Shown here: positions 34,656 through 43,118 of the stretch, piece after piece
Position numbering within the stretch: the first letter of the stretch is position 1
Layout: the number at the start of each line of letters is the position of its first letter
Source: Streptomyces sp. NBC_00271
GTDB lineage: Bacteria; Actinomycetota; Actinomycetes; Streptomycetales; Streptomycetaceae
Reading direction: 5' to 3'
DNA: 64,000 nucleotides
Assembly (NCBI RefSeq): GCF_036178845.1
Contig: NZ_CP108070.1
Coordinates: forward strand, 9,486,001-9,550,000
The notes under the pieces: model-generated
What the model saw: only the letters and a program-made list of their open reading frames with translations
Database searches by the model: none
Told to the model about the DNA's origin: nothing
Position numbers and translations under genes: made by a program

Positions 34656-34944
34656 CGAGGTGATCGCGAACCTCACCGGATGCAAGGTCACGATCCGCAT
34701 CGAGGCGAAGGAACTCCGCGAGGGTGCCTGCCACACCGAGACCGGCGACTACCTCATCACGACGTTCCCCGAAGAGCGCTACAAGGTGACCTGGCTGGAC
34801 AGCGCCGCGAGCTACGGCGACACCTGTCTCGTCGGCCCGTGCTGGGCGATCAGCGCGGAGCCGACGGTCCTCGAACCGCTGCGCGCGAAGGTCGGTGGAA
34901 CCGTCCGGCGACTGCGGGATTCCAGTGCCACGACCGGGCCTTGA
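34654..34944 (+). pseudogene. C-terminal fragment of an unidentified protein
   Basis: The plus-strand frame reads VEVIANLTGCKVTIRIEA, GACHTETGDYLITTFPEERY and SYGDTCLVGPCWAIS, then a charged tail ending at TGA 34942-34944. It looks like real coding sequence (four Cys, good hydrophobic pattern, GC third-position bias), but its upstream neighbour is antisense MFS sequence, so the 5' part is lost. Family not recognised. Confidence 0.5.
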
Positions 34945-34999
34945 CGAGGTCCCGCCCCCCGGGTGTGGCCTCCTCTCTCGCGTGACTCCTTCCGCGCGA

Positions 35000-36292
35000 T
35001 CAGCCGGGGGGTTGGGGGGTGAGGCGGTGCAGGCCCTTGCGGTCGTAGTAGCGGGTCATGGCGAGGCCGAAGAGGAGGGCGAGGGCGGCGCCGACGGAGA
35101 TCATGATCCAGGAGCGGGTGAGGCCGGCGTCGGCGCGGGCGTCGAAGAAGAGGATGGCGCGGACGCCGACGCTCAGTTGGCGCATGGGTTCGAAGTGGCT
35201 CAGGAAACGGTAGAAGCCCGGCACGGCTTCGAGGGGGACGGTGGAACCGGAGGAGGGCAGGCCCAGGACGATGAACACGAACATGGAGACGAGCTGGCCG
35301 ATGCCCCCGAAGGCGGCGTTGATGGCCTGCACGCCCAGGCCGACGGCCAGTGACGCGCAGTAGGAGTAGATCCACAGCAGCGGCAGGTGCGAGGCGTCCA
35401 TGCCGAGGATCCCGACGGTGGCGATCATGACCAGGGTGGTGGTCAGGACGGTGATCCCCGCGGTCATGACCATCTTCAGCAGCAGCGTCTGGGTGCGGCT
35501 GATGGGCACGGTGGGACGGCGGGCGTGCCAGGGGCCGATCTCGTTGTCGGCGTAACCGAGGGCGGTGTCGACGCCGTTGCTGATGACGTTGCCGCCGAGG
35601 AACCCGGCGAGGACGAGGAGCAGGGTGTAGTAGAACGCGCTCAGTCCCAGACCGCTGTGGCCGCCGATCGGGTGGCCGACCTGGGTGGCGACGGCGACGG
35701 GGTCGGCCAGCACGAGGCGGGTGGTGGCGTCGGCCGCCGCGGTGGCGGGGGAATCCATCAGCTGCATGCCGATGTCCAGGGAGGCCTGCTGCGCGGCCTG
35801 TTGGGTGACTCGGCTCGCGAGGGAGGAGCCGAGACTGCCCATGCCGGGGTTGGTGAGCACCGTCAGAGTGGGCCGGGTGGTGGCGTTCGCGGTGGTGAGG
35901 GCGGCGGCGGTGGTCGTGAAGTCGGTGGGGACGACCAGGGCGCCGTAGATCTTGCCGGAGGCCAGTCTGTCCTGGGCCTCGGCGCGGGTGAGGGGTTGCC
36001 AGTCGGCTTTGCCGGAGGTGTCGGCGGTGACGGAGCGGGTGATCTGCGTGCCGAGGTTCGTGGTCTGCCCGGGCAGCGGTCTGCCCTGGTCGGCGTTGAC
36101 GATGCCGATGGGCAGGTGGTGCAGTTCCCCGTTCGGGTTCACGATGCCGCCCATGTAGAGCAGTGACAGCAGGAACGCCAGCAGCCCGCACAGCACGGTC
36201 GGCACCAGCCACAGCTTCGGCCGGCGCAGAAGCACGGCGGCGCTCGCCCGGACGCGGGTGTCGTCGGCGGGGGGCGGGCTGTCGGCGGCCAT
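35000..36292 (-). CDS. DUF3533/YhgE-Pip-like membrane protein
   Basis: 430 residues from ATG 36292. One N-terminal span (PKLWLVPTVLCGLLAFLLSL), a long extracytoplasmic domain of about 170 residues (IGIVNADQGRPLPGQTTNLG, then SGKIYGALVVPTDFTTTAAA), then five spans in the C-terminal half as in ABC-2-type permeases. This is the layout of DUF3533 and YhgE/Pip proteins, linked to export or phage infection. It follows the DHA2 pump gene on the same strand with a 162-bp gap, so it may belong to the same efflux operon. Function unproven. Confidence 0.85.
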   Translation of the reverse strand: MAADSPPPADDTRVRASAAVLLRRPKLWLVPTVLCGLLAFLLSLLYMGGIVNPNGELHHLPIGIVNADQGRPLPGQTTNLGTQITRSVTADTSGKADWQPLTRAEAQDRLASGKIYGALVVPTDFTTTAAALTTANATTRPTLTVLTNPGMGSLGSSLASRVTQQAAQQASLDIGMQLMDSPATAAADATTRLVLADPVAVATQVGHPIGGHSGLGLSAFYYTLLLVLAGFLGGNVISNGVDTALGYADNEIGPWHARRPTVPISRTQTLLLKMVMTAGITVLTTTLVMIATVGILGMDASHLPLLWIYSYCASLAVGLGVQAINAAFGGIGQLVSMFVFIVLGLPSSGSTVPLEAVPGFYRFLSHFEPMRQLSVGVRAILFFDARADAGLTRSWIMISVGAALALLFGLAMTRYYDRKGLHRLTPQPPG

Positions 36293-36454
36293 GGCTCTCC
36301 GTGGGTGGGTGCGGCGCGGGACCTGCGTGGGCGGGTACGGGCGCCCGCACCAGGCCAGGATGGAGGCTGCGGCGGCGCGGCGGTCAGCGACGCGCCGCGC
36401 ACACAACGCCATGGGGGCACCGCGCCTCCGGCTCAGCGCTGCGCGGCCCGGCGT

Positions 36455-37897
36455 TCACGCGCCCGCCCCCTCCGATCGCGGCCCGCGCGGGATGCCCAGC
36501 GCGCACACCGCGCCCACGAGGACGACCGCGACGCCGACCCACACCGCCGGGTGCAGACCGTCGATGAACCGCTGGGGCGTGCCCATGCCGCCGTGGGCGA
36601 CGAAGACCGAGCTGAGGACCGCGATACCGAGGGCGCCGCCGATCTCGCGGACGGTGGTGTTGGCGCCGGAGGCCTTGCCTGCGTGCTCCTTGCTGACCGA
36701 GCCGAGGACGACCGCGGCCGTCGGGGCGAACACGAGGCCCATACCGACACCGGCGACGATCATCGGGGCGACGAGGGAGGAGTACGGGGTGTCGATGTCC
36801 GCGACCACGTTGATCCAGCCGAGACCCACGCCCTGGAGGAAGAGCCCGAGGGCCATCAGCCTGCCGCCGCCCACCCGGTCGGAGAGCAGTCCGGCGACGG
36901 GGGCGACGAACATGGGCATCAGGGTCCAGGCCAGGGTGCGCACTCCGGCCTCGAACGGCGTGCGCTGCGGCACGATCTGGAGGTACTGGGCGAGCAGGAA
37001 CAGCGAACCGAAGACGCCGAAGTACATCGCCGCGGAAACGACGTTGGTCAGGGTGAAGGCCCGTACCCGGTAGAACGAGAGCGGCAGCATCGGCTCGGGA
37101 ACCCGCGCCTCCCAGGCCACGAAGACGGCGAGCAGCACCGCGCCCCCCAGGAACGCCCCCAATACCTTCGCCGATGTCCAGCCGTCCGTGTCGCCGTGCA
37201 CGATGCCCCACACCACGGCGCACAGTCCGGCGGCGGCCAGCACCATCCCGACCAGGTCGAGGCGGACGCCCGGAAGCGAGCTCTCGCGCAGGGTGAGCAG
37301 GATGAGGGGTACGGCCACGACGCCCACCGGCACGTTGATCCAGAAGATCCATCGCCAGTCCAGCCCGTCGACCACCGCGCCACCGACCACCGGGCCCATC
37401 GCCACCGCCAGCCCGCTGATGCCCGACCACAGACCGAGGGCGAGGCCGCGCAGCCGCTCCGGCACGGCCTGGGAGAGCAGGGTCAGCGACAGCGGCATCA
37501 CGGCCGCGGCACCGAAGCCCTGGACGGCGCGGTAGCCGATCAACTGCGCGCTGCTGTCGGCCAGTCCGCAGCCGGCGGAGGCCAGGGTGAAGACGACGAT
37601 GCCGATCACGAAGACCCGCCGGCGCCCGAACCGGTCGCCCAGGGCGGCCCCCGTCATCAGCAGACAGGCGAAGCTGAGCACGTAGGCGTTGACGAACCAC
37701 TGGAGCTGCTGGGTGGACGCCTCCAGGTCCACGGCCAGGGTGCGCAACGCCGTGGAGACGACGAGGTTGTCCAGCGCGACCATGAACATGGGCACGCTGC
37801 ACGCGACGATCGCGAGCCACAGGGGCACCCTTCGTCGCTCGCGCGCCGGGTCGACCGAAGGGTCGTCCAGGGCCGGGCTTTGCTCGGACAGCGTCAT
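36455..37897 (-). CDS. MFS transporter, DHA2 family
   Basis: 480 residues from ATG 37897; the frame is open further upstream only through antisense DNA. About 14 spans. LGDRFGRRRVFVIG (motif A), QQLQWFVNAYVLSFACLLM (first helix pair) and WRWIFWINVPVGVVA (loop typical of DHA2/EmrB-QacA). It exports drugs or metabolites by proton antiport. It is the middle gene of a minus-strand set: DUF3291 protein, this pump, then DUF3533. A MerR regulator and its dyad lie at the head of the set. Confidence 0.94.
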   Translation of the reverse strand: MTLSEQSPALDDPSVDPARERRRVPLWLAIVACSVPMFMVALDNLVVSTALRTLAVDLEASTQQLQWFVNAYVLSFACLLMTGAALGDRFGRRRVFVIGIVVFTLASAGCGLADSSAQLIGYRAVQGFGAAAVMPLSLTLLSQAVPERLRGLALGLWSGISGLAVAMGPVVGGAVVDGLDWRWIFWINVPVGVVAVPLILLTLRESSLPGVRLDLVGMVLAAAGLCAVVWGIVHGDTDGWTSAKVLGAFLGGAVLLAVFVAWEARVPEPMLPLSFYRVRAFTLTNVVSAAMYFGVFGSLFLLAQYLQIVPQRTPFEAGVRTLAWTLMPMFVAPVAGLLSDRVGGGRLMALGLFLQGVGLGWINVVADIDTPYSSLVAPMIVAGVGMGLVFAPTAAVVLGSVSKEHAGKASGANTTVREIGGALGIAVLSSVFVAHGGMGTPQRFIDGLHPAVWVGVAVVLVGAVCALGIPRGPRSEGAGA

Positions 37898-37962
37898 GAC
37901 GGTATGTCTCCTTGGGCGATGAAGAGTTGGTGCGGGGGAGGGGCGGGAGGAGCGGGGGAGTG

Positions 37963-38406
37963 TCAGGTGGTGCCGGGTCCGGCGTCGGAAGGTCCGCGCG
38001 CGCCGGTGGCGTCCGCGCGCTCCTGCTCGGCGAGCCGTCGCCGGGCGTCCGCCCAGTCGAGGGGGAGTTGCGAGGCCGGAAGCTCCCAGAACGTGAAGAT
38101 CGAGCCGCTCGTCGTGGACCGCAGCCCGGTCATGATCGAGCGGTGCGGTTCGGTCCTCGCGTATGTGTAGAGGGCCCGCTTGTCCTCCCAGGCCGACAGC
38201 GTCCAGAAGGTGCGCTTGAGCGGCTGGGCGACGAGCGTGGCGCCGTACGCGCCGGGTGCGCCTTTCACCTGTTTCCACGCGGCCAGGGACCGCAGGAAGA
38301 AACGCGGTACGTCGCGGAAGGAGCGAACCTCGAAGCGCGAGGCCATGACGAACGCCCGGGAGTCCGGTGCGGGCGCGTTGACGGTGGTCCAGGGGAGCGT
38401 GGGCAC
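37963..38406 (-). CDS. DUF3291 / monooxygenase-like ABM-fold protein
   Basis: 147 residues from GTG 38406, chosen because GAAGAAGG is 7 bases upstream (a GTG at 38424 is less likely). Sequence features: VPTLPWTTVNAP start, SRFEVRSFRDVPRFFLRSLA, LKRTFWTLSAWEDKRALYTY, the ferredoxin-like alpha/beta pattern of the antibiotic-biosynthesis-monooxygenase/DUF3291 group. It is the first gene of the efflux operon and lies next to the MerR operator. It may modify or sense the exported compound; no catalytic residue can be named. Confidence 0.8.
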   Translation of the reverse strand: MPTLPWTTVNAPAPDSRAFVMASRFEVRSFRDVPRFFLRSLAAWKQVKGAPGAYGATLVAQPLKRTFWTLSAWEDKRALYTYARTEPHRSIMTGLRSTTSGSIFTFWELPASQLPLDWADARRRLAEQERADATGARGPSDAGPGTT

Positions 38407-38490
38407 GGTGGCGCCTTCTTCCACAGAGGCAGGACGACGGGCGGAGGCGCAGGGGAGCGCTCAATGGACGGAGATCCAGGGGAGCGCGCA

Positions 38491-38533
38491 TTGGATACCT
38501 CCGCTATCCATGTTAGACAGTAGAGGTATCCAA
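38491..38533. promoter_or_regulatory. Perfect dyad at MerR/efflux promoter
   Basis: TTGGATACCTC (38491-38501) and GAGGTATCCAA (38523-38533): an exact 11-bp inverted repeat with a 21-base centre. It lies between the divergent DUF3291 gene and the MerR gene and is the probable MerR binding site. A near-copy of CAGGGGAGCGC also repeats at 38450 and 38477. Confidence 0.82.
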
Positions 38534-38555
38534 TGACCAGAGCGGAGCCGACCCG

Positions 38556-39182
38556 ATGCGTATGTCCGAGCTGAGCCGCCTCAGTGGCGTCTCCGTCACG
38601 ACGATCAAGTACTACCTCCGTGAGCAGCTGCTCCCGGCCGGCCGGCAACTGTCGGCGACCCAGGCCGAGTACGACGGGAACCATCTGCGCAGGCTGCGCC
38701 TGATCCGCGCGCTGACCGGCGTCCGGGGGCTGTCCGTCAGCACCACCCGGGAGGTCCTGGGAGCTCTGGCGGAGCACACCGGCGACACCCATCGCCTGCT
38801 CGGTCTCACCCTCGGTTCGATCGGGCCCGCCGAGGAATCCGCGGAGGACTCCACTGAACGGGCCGAAGTCGACGCGCTCGTCGAGGAGTTGGGCTGGGAC
38901 GTCCACAAGTCGGCGCCCGCGCGGGAGACGCTGGCCGAGACCCTGGGCTCGCTGCGCGGCCTGGGCGTCCCGCTCGACCGGGGCGCGCTCGTGCCGTACG
39001 CCCGGCTGGCCGAAGGCGCCGCGGCGCTCGACCTCGACCAACTGGACGGAATCGACGACCCGTTGGAACTGGCCGAGCGCGCGCTGCTGCTCACGGTCCT
39101 GCTCGAACCCGCGCTGATGGCGCTGCGCCGCATGGCCCAGGAGAACGAGTCGGCGCGGCGCCACGGGGGCGGTCACCGATGA
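38556..39182 (+). CDS. MerR family transcriptional regulator
   Basis: 208 residues. Winged-helix N-terminus MSELSRLSGVSVTTIKYYLR with EQLLPAGRQLSATQAEY as wing. A helical effector domain follows, without the Cys of metal sensors or a known drug-binding motif. ATG 38556 has GGAG 8 bases before it; ATG 38562 is possible. It is divergent from the DUF3291/DHA2 pump operon, with a perfect dyad between, so it probably activates or represses that efflux set. Confidence 0.93.
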   Translation: MRMSELSRLSGVSVTTIKYYLREQLLPAGRQLSATQAEYDGNHLRRLRLIRALTGVRGLSVSTTREVLGALAEHTGDTHRLLGLTLGSIGPAEESAEDSTERAEVDALVEELGWDVHKSAPARETLAETLGSLRGLGVPLDRGALVPYARLAEGAAALDLDQLDGIDDPLELAERALLLTVLLEPALMALRRMAQENESARRHGGGHR

Positions 39183-39295
39183 TCGGGCGGCTGCCGTTGA
39201 GCGGACGGCCGCCATGGGGCGGACGGCCGCCATGGGGCGAACCGAGTGATGCGGGTGGCGCTGACCGGGGAGCTCCGATCAGGCGGTGGTCGCGA

Positions 39296-39769
39296 TCAAC
39301 GCGGGTCTTCCGGGAGGCAGTTGAGCAGGGCGTTCAGGCCGTCGTGGTCGAGGACGGAGACGCCCAGGGCCACGGTCATCACGGCCAGCAGATGCACGGC
39401 CCCCGGGAGGTCCGCGTCGGCGGCGCGGGTCAGGGCCTGCGTGTCGCCCGCCGCCCAGGCCCGGACCGCCTGCCCGAAGACGAACTCGTAGTGTGGGGGA
39501 GCCGCCGTGGCCGCCTGTTCGGCGGCCCGGCCCACGTCACGGGCCGCGGGCTGGGCGGTCAGAGTGAGGCGCAGGGTGACGTCCATGACGGCACAGAGGT
39601 GGGTGTACGTGTCGTCGAGGGCGGAATCGTCCAGGGTGTCCAGGGCCGAGCCGACGGCCCGCGCGTCGCCGTCGGTGTACCCGCGCAGGAGGAGCAACGC
39701 GGTGTGCCGGGCGGGGTGGGGGCCGGTGATCCGGTCGTGGGGCGACGGAACGGAGGGATGGTGCGACAC
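39296..39769 (-). CDS. Hypothetical helical protein
   Basis: 157 residues from GTG 39769 (GGAG 9 bases upstream). Almost entirely helical and Ala-rich: LDDTYTHLCAVMDVTLRLTL, HYEFVFGQAVRAWAAGDTQA and AVHLLAVMTVALGVSVLDHD. It has no Trp/Cys cluster, signal peptide or known motif. It stands alone between a MerR gene and the dioxygenase region. Not recognised. Confidence 0.6.
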   Translation of the reverse strand: MSHHPSVPSPHDRITGPHPARHTALLLLRGYTDGDARAVGSALDTLDDSALDDTYTHLCAVMDVTLRLTLTAQPAARDVGRAAEQAATAAPPHYEFVFGQAVRAWAAGDTQALTRAADADLPGAVHLLAVMTVALGVSVLDHDGLNALLNCLPEDPR

Positions 39770-39975
39770 GCGGTGGACTCCTTCGGCGGGCAGCCCGAAC
39801 TCCGGACGGTCCACCGCTGAGCTGCACCTGACCGTGGACTGCGGCCGACCCTAGTGAAGCCCGTCGGCCACCGCGTCCGACCGGCGTCCGATCCCGCATA
39901 CGGAGATCGGACTACGTCCGATCGCGTACGGCGCCCTTCTTCGGACCTCCGGCGTCACCGCCCGCGGTCGTTTGG

Positions 39976-40021
39976 TTGACGTCTCAAGTGGGATGACCTA
40001 GGGTCAAAGTTGAATGTTCAA
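39976..40021 (+). promoter_or_regulatory. Promoter and palindrome before dioxygenase gene
   Basis: TTGACG (39976-39981), 17-base spacer, TAGGGT (39999-40004). Just downstream, TTGAATGTTCAA (40010-40021) is an inverted repeat (TTGAA/TTCAA) placed where a repressor would block elongation. Confidence 0.5.
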
Positions 40022-40075
40022 GTTAATAGGCCTCACCCCGTAAGCCGGAGCACCCTCACCCACGTAAGGACCGGC

Positions 40076-40960
40076 ATGAACTCCCTCCTTGATCCCGAGG
40101 TGCCCGCCGGAGCGTACGACCGGTTCCTGATCGACGCGCTGCCGCGAGCCCGGTCCCAGCGCGCGTGGACGCCCGCGGACGGACCGCTTCCCGCTCTGTA
40201 CCTGAGCCACGGCGCGCCCCCACTGTTCGACGACGGACCATGGCTGTGGGAACTGTTCGAGTGGGCCCAGTCCCTGCCGAAGCCGAAGAGCGTCCTGATC
40301 GTCTCCGCGCACTGGGAGGCGGCGCCGCTGAGCCTGTCCGCCCCGGCGGCGCACACCCCGCTCGTCTACGACTTCGGCGGCTTCCACCCGCGCTACTACA
40401 CGATGACGTACGACACCCCCGACGCGACCGCCCTCGCGCACCGCGTGGCCGGGACCATGCCGGACGGCGAGTCGCTGTACCAGCACCCCTCCCGCGGTCT
40501 CGACCATGGGGCCTGGGTGCCGCTGATGGCCATGTACCCCTTGGGTGACATCCCGGTGCTTCAGCTCAGCCTGCCCACCCACGACCCCGGCCGGCTCCTC
40601 GAACTCGGCGCCCGGCTCGGCCCGTTGCGGGAGGAGGGCGTCCTCGTGATCGGCTCGGGGTTCATGACGCACGGGCTGCCCTTCCTCACCCGCGCGATGC
40701 TGACGAAGGGCGAAGTCCCGGGCTGGTCCTCGGACTTCGACACCTGGGTCGCCGACGCGCTCGCCCGCGGCGACGTCGACGAACTCGCGGCCTTCCGGAC
40801 CAGGGCGCCCGGAATGCCGTACGCCCATCCGACGGTCGACCACTACATCCCGCTGTTCGTCACGCTGGGCGCCGCCCCGAGCGCCGACCGGGCGGTGCAC
40901 ACCACCGTCGAGGGTTTCATGATGGGCTTCTCCAAGCGGTCCTTCCAGACCGCGGTGTGA
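40076..40960 (+). CDS. Class III extradiol dioxygenase, DODA/LigB type
   Basis: 294 residues; ATG 40076 with AAGGA upstream. Visible metal-site and family motifs: LYLSHGAPPLFDDGPW (first His), VLIVSAHWEAAPLSL (second His), YQHPSRGLDHGAWVPLMAMY (His pair near residue 145), VIGSGFMTHGLPF. This is the DODA-type LigB superfamily: Fe(II) or Zn(II) enzymes opening catechol rings, with plant DOPA 4,5-dioxygenase and bacterial YgiD as relatives. It is followed within 60 bases by a mycothiol-dependent-type enzyme gene on the same strand, so the two may share a detoxification route. Confidence 0.92.
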   Translation: MNSLLDPEVPAGAYDRFLIDALPRARSQRAWTPADGPLPALYLSHGAPPLFDDGPWLWELFEWAQSLPKPKSVLIVSAHWEAAPLSLSAPAAHTPLVYDFGGFHPRYYTMTYDTPDATALAHRVAGTMPDGESLYQHPSRGLDHGAWVPLMAMYPLGDIPVLQLSLPTHDPGRLLELGARLGPLREEGVLVIGSGFMTHGLPFLTRAMLTKGEVPGWSSDFDTWVADALARGDVDELAAFRTRAPGMPYAHPTVDHYIPLFVTLGAAPSADRAVHTTVEGFMMGFSKRSFQTAV

Positions 40961-41018
40961 ACCCTTGAACCCCTCCGTACCGACACACACACCGCTTCCA
41001 CGTCAACGGAGTTGAGAC

Positions 41019-41813
41019 ATGAACGACCGTGCCGACCGGACCATCGACGCCCTGCGCGGCGGACACGACTACCTGACCGCCGCGGTGCACGGGCTCGCCA
41101 CCGCCGACCTCACCCGGCCGTCCGGGGCGTCGGAGTGGGACGTGTCCCAGGTCCTCAGCCACCTGGGCAGCGGCGCGGAGATCGGCCTCGCCTCCCTGGA
41201 GGGCGCGCTGCACGGTACCGGGCCCAGGGACGGCGACTTCAACAAGTCGGTGTGGGCGCGCTGGGACGCGATGTCCCCGGTCGAGCGCGCCGAGAACTTC
41301 GTGACCGCCAACGAGGCGCTGGTGCGCGCATACGAGGCTCTCGACCCGCGGGCCCGTGCCGAACTCCGGGTCGACCTCGGCTTCCTGCCCGCGCCCGTGG
41401 ACGTCGCGACGGTGGCGGGTCTGCGGCTCGGCGAGTTCACCCACCACACCTGGGACGTGGAGGTGGCCTTCGACCGTACGGCGGTCCTGGCGCCCGCCGC
41501 GGTCGAGCCGCTCCTCGACCAGGCCGGACTGCTCATCGGCTTCCTCGGCAAGGTCGAGGCCCTCGGCGGGCGGCAGGTCCGCCTCGCGGTCCACACCACC
41601 GCTCCCCGGCGCGCGTTCGGGCTCGACCTGGTCGACGCGGTCGCGCTCACCGACGAGCCGGCCGAGCCCGACGCCGTTCTGAGCGCACCGGCCGAGTGGT
41701 GGCTGCGGCTCGTCACCGGCCGCCATGCCGCCACCCACACCCCGGCCGAGGTGACCCTCAAGGGCGACACCCTCACCCTGGACGACCTGCGACGCGTCTT
41801 CCCCGGGTTCTGA
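41019..41813 (+). CDS. Maleylpyruvate isomerase family mycothiol-dependent enzyme
   Basis: 264 residues. DinB/MDMPI fold: N-terminal helical bundle with WDVSQVLSHLGSGAEIGLAS (first metal His), LGEFTHHTWDVEVAFDRT (second metal site HHTWD), and a C-terminal alpha/beta MDMPI_C-like domain. This family uses mycothiol, the actinobacterial glutathione substitute, for isomerisation or S-transfer. It lies directly after the ring-cleavage dioxygenase, consistent with handling of a cleaved aromatic product, although that is inference. Confidence 0.9.
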   Translation: MNDRADRTIDALRGGHDYLTAAVHGLATADLTRPSGASEWDVSQVLSHLGSGAEIGLASLEGALHGTGPRDGDFNKSVWARWDAMSPVERAENFVTANEALVRAYEALDPRARAELRVDLGFLPAPVDVATVAGLRLGEFTHHTWDVEVAFDRTAVLAPAAVEPLLDQAGLLIGFLGKVEALGGRQVRLAVHTTAPRRAFGLDLVDAVALTDEPAEPDAVLSAPAEWWLRLVTGRHAATHTPAEVTLKGDTLTLDDLRRVFPGF

Positions 41814-41837
41814 TCCGCCGGTCCATCCCCTGAGGGG

Positions 41838-42383
41838 CTACTTCCCCGGCCCCTCGGGGGCCACATCGCCACCCTCGACCTGCCCGGAGTCCGCACCGGG
41901 ATGCGGCGAGGGTGGCAGCAAGTCGTGCAGGGCCTCGTAGCGCTGCGCGCAGGCCGTCTGTGCGATGGCCTGCGAGACGGCGTCGGCCAGCGGGCCCGTG
42001 GACTCGCGCAGCAGCCGACGCGCCTTGTCCGTGAGGACCACCTCGATACCGCGCCGGTCACCGCACGCCGAGCGTCGTGTGATCAGTCCCGCGTGCTGCA
42101 GACACGCCACCTGATAGGTCAGCCGCGTCTTGGGGCGGCCCAGCAGTTCCGCGATCTGGGTCATCCGCAGGCTGGATCCGGGCTGGTCGGCCAGCAGGCA
42201 CAGCACCAGGAACTCGTCGTGTGAGACGTCGAGCGTGTCCTTGACGCGGGCGCGCAGTTGCTGCTCGATCGCCCCGGCCGCCGCCAGGAGACGCATCCAG
42301 GCCCGAAGCGGGGCGGGCAGTAGCTCACCGTCGCCCGACGGCTCGCGTTCGGGCAGGTCAGCGGGGGCGGAAGGGTCGGCCAT
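41838..42383 (-). CDS. MarR family transcriptional regulator
   Basis: 181 residues. Winged helix at about 50-125: VSHDEFLVLCLLADQPGSSL, IAELLGRPKTRLTYQVACLQ, wing ITRRSACGDRRGIEVVLTD. Divergent from the YceI gene; the gap has two palindromes built on CCAAATTTG. Convergent with the mycothiol-dependent enzyme gene, with only 24 bases between stops. Confidence 0.92.
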   Translation of the reverse strand: MADPSAPADLPEREPSGDGELLPAPLRAWMRLLAAAGAIEQQLRARVKDTLDVSHDEFLVLCLLADQPGSSLRMTQIAELLGRPKTRLTYQVACLQHAGLITRRSACGDRRGIEVVLTDKARRLLRESTGPLADAVSQAIAQTACAQRYEALHDLLPPSPHPGADSGQVEGGDVAPEGPGK

Positions 42384-42397
42384 AGTGTCACAGTCTA

Positions 42398-42453
42398 CCG
42401 GTTGTCCAAATTTGAAGAACCGGCTAGCGTGGAGTCATCCAAATTTGGATGAC
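42398..42453. promoter_or_regulatory. MarR operators
   Basis: GTCATCCAAATTTGGATGAC (42434-42453) is a perfect 20-bp palindrome. A second site at 42398-42423 keeps the centre CCAAATTTG and has outer arms CCGGTT/AACCGG. Both lie in the MarR/YceI divergent promoter. MarR families controlling YceI-type genes commonly use such sites. Confidence 0.85.
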
Positions 42454-42539
42454 CGCCTTGTCCCCACAGTCCCCGTGTGCCGCGCGCCCCGTGCGTCGCG
42501 CACCCCTGTGCACTGCCCGTAACCGTCTGGAGAACTCTC

Positions 42540-43055
42540 ATGACCGTCGCCGTCGAAACCGGCCTGTGGCAGCTCGACCCCGCCCGTACCACCGTCGCCA
42601 TCAAGCACAAGACGATGTGGGGCATGGTCACCGTGAAGGGCACCTTCACCGGAGTCGCCGGAGAGGGCGAGGTCCAGCCCGACGGGACCGCCCGCGGCAC
42701 CATCACCCTGGATGTCGCGTCCCTGGACACGAAGAACGCCAAGCGGGACAAGCACCTCCGCTCCGCCGACCTCTTCGACGGCGACCGCCACCCCACGATC
42801 ACCTTCGCCGTCCGCGACGCCGTCCTCGGTCAGGACGACACCGTGGAGATCAACGGGCAGCTGACCGTGCGCGGCATCAGCCGGCCGCAGCCCGTCACCG
42901 GCCGGGTGACCGGGGCGAGCGCCGACACCGTCACGCTCACCGCGGAGTTCACGGTGGACCGCGACCAGTTCGACATGGGCTGGAACCAGATGGGCATGAT
43001 CCGCGGCCTGACGACCGTCACCGGCACGCTCGTCTTCACCCGCGCCAAGGGCTGA
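42540..43055 (+). CDS. YceI family protein
   Basis: 171 residues; beta-rich lipocalin-like barrel. WQLDPARTTVAIKHKTMWGM at the start and LRSADLFDGDRHPTITF in the middle are the YceI signatures. YceI proteins bind isoprenoid or fatty-acid-like ligands. It has no signal peptide, so it is cytoplasmic, unlike the periplasmic Escherichia member. It is controlled by the divergent MarR, judging from the operators. Confidence 0.94.
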   Translation: MTVAVETGLWQLDPARTTVAIKHKTMWGMVTVKGTFTGVAGEGEVQPDGTARGTITLDVASLDTKNAKRDKHLRSADLFDGDRHPTITFAVRDAVLGQDDTVEINGQLTVRGISRPQPVTGRVTGASADTVTLTAEFTVDRDQFDMGWNQMGMIRGLTTVTGTLVFTRAKG

Positions 43056-43118
43056 GCCGACGCGGCGCCGGGGCCCGGGCCTAGGCCCTACCGGCCCCGG
43101 CGACCTTGGCGTACGCGG

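Noticed and set aside
36455..38491. 678-codon version of the DHA2 pump
   Set aside because: The first 198 codons cross the DUF3291 gene antisense and contain no family sequence; ATG 37897 fits the family start.
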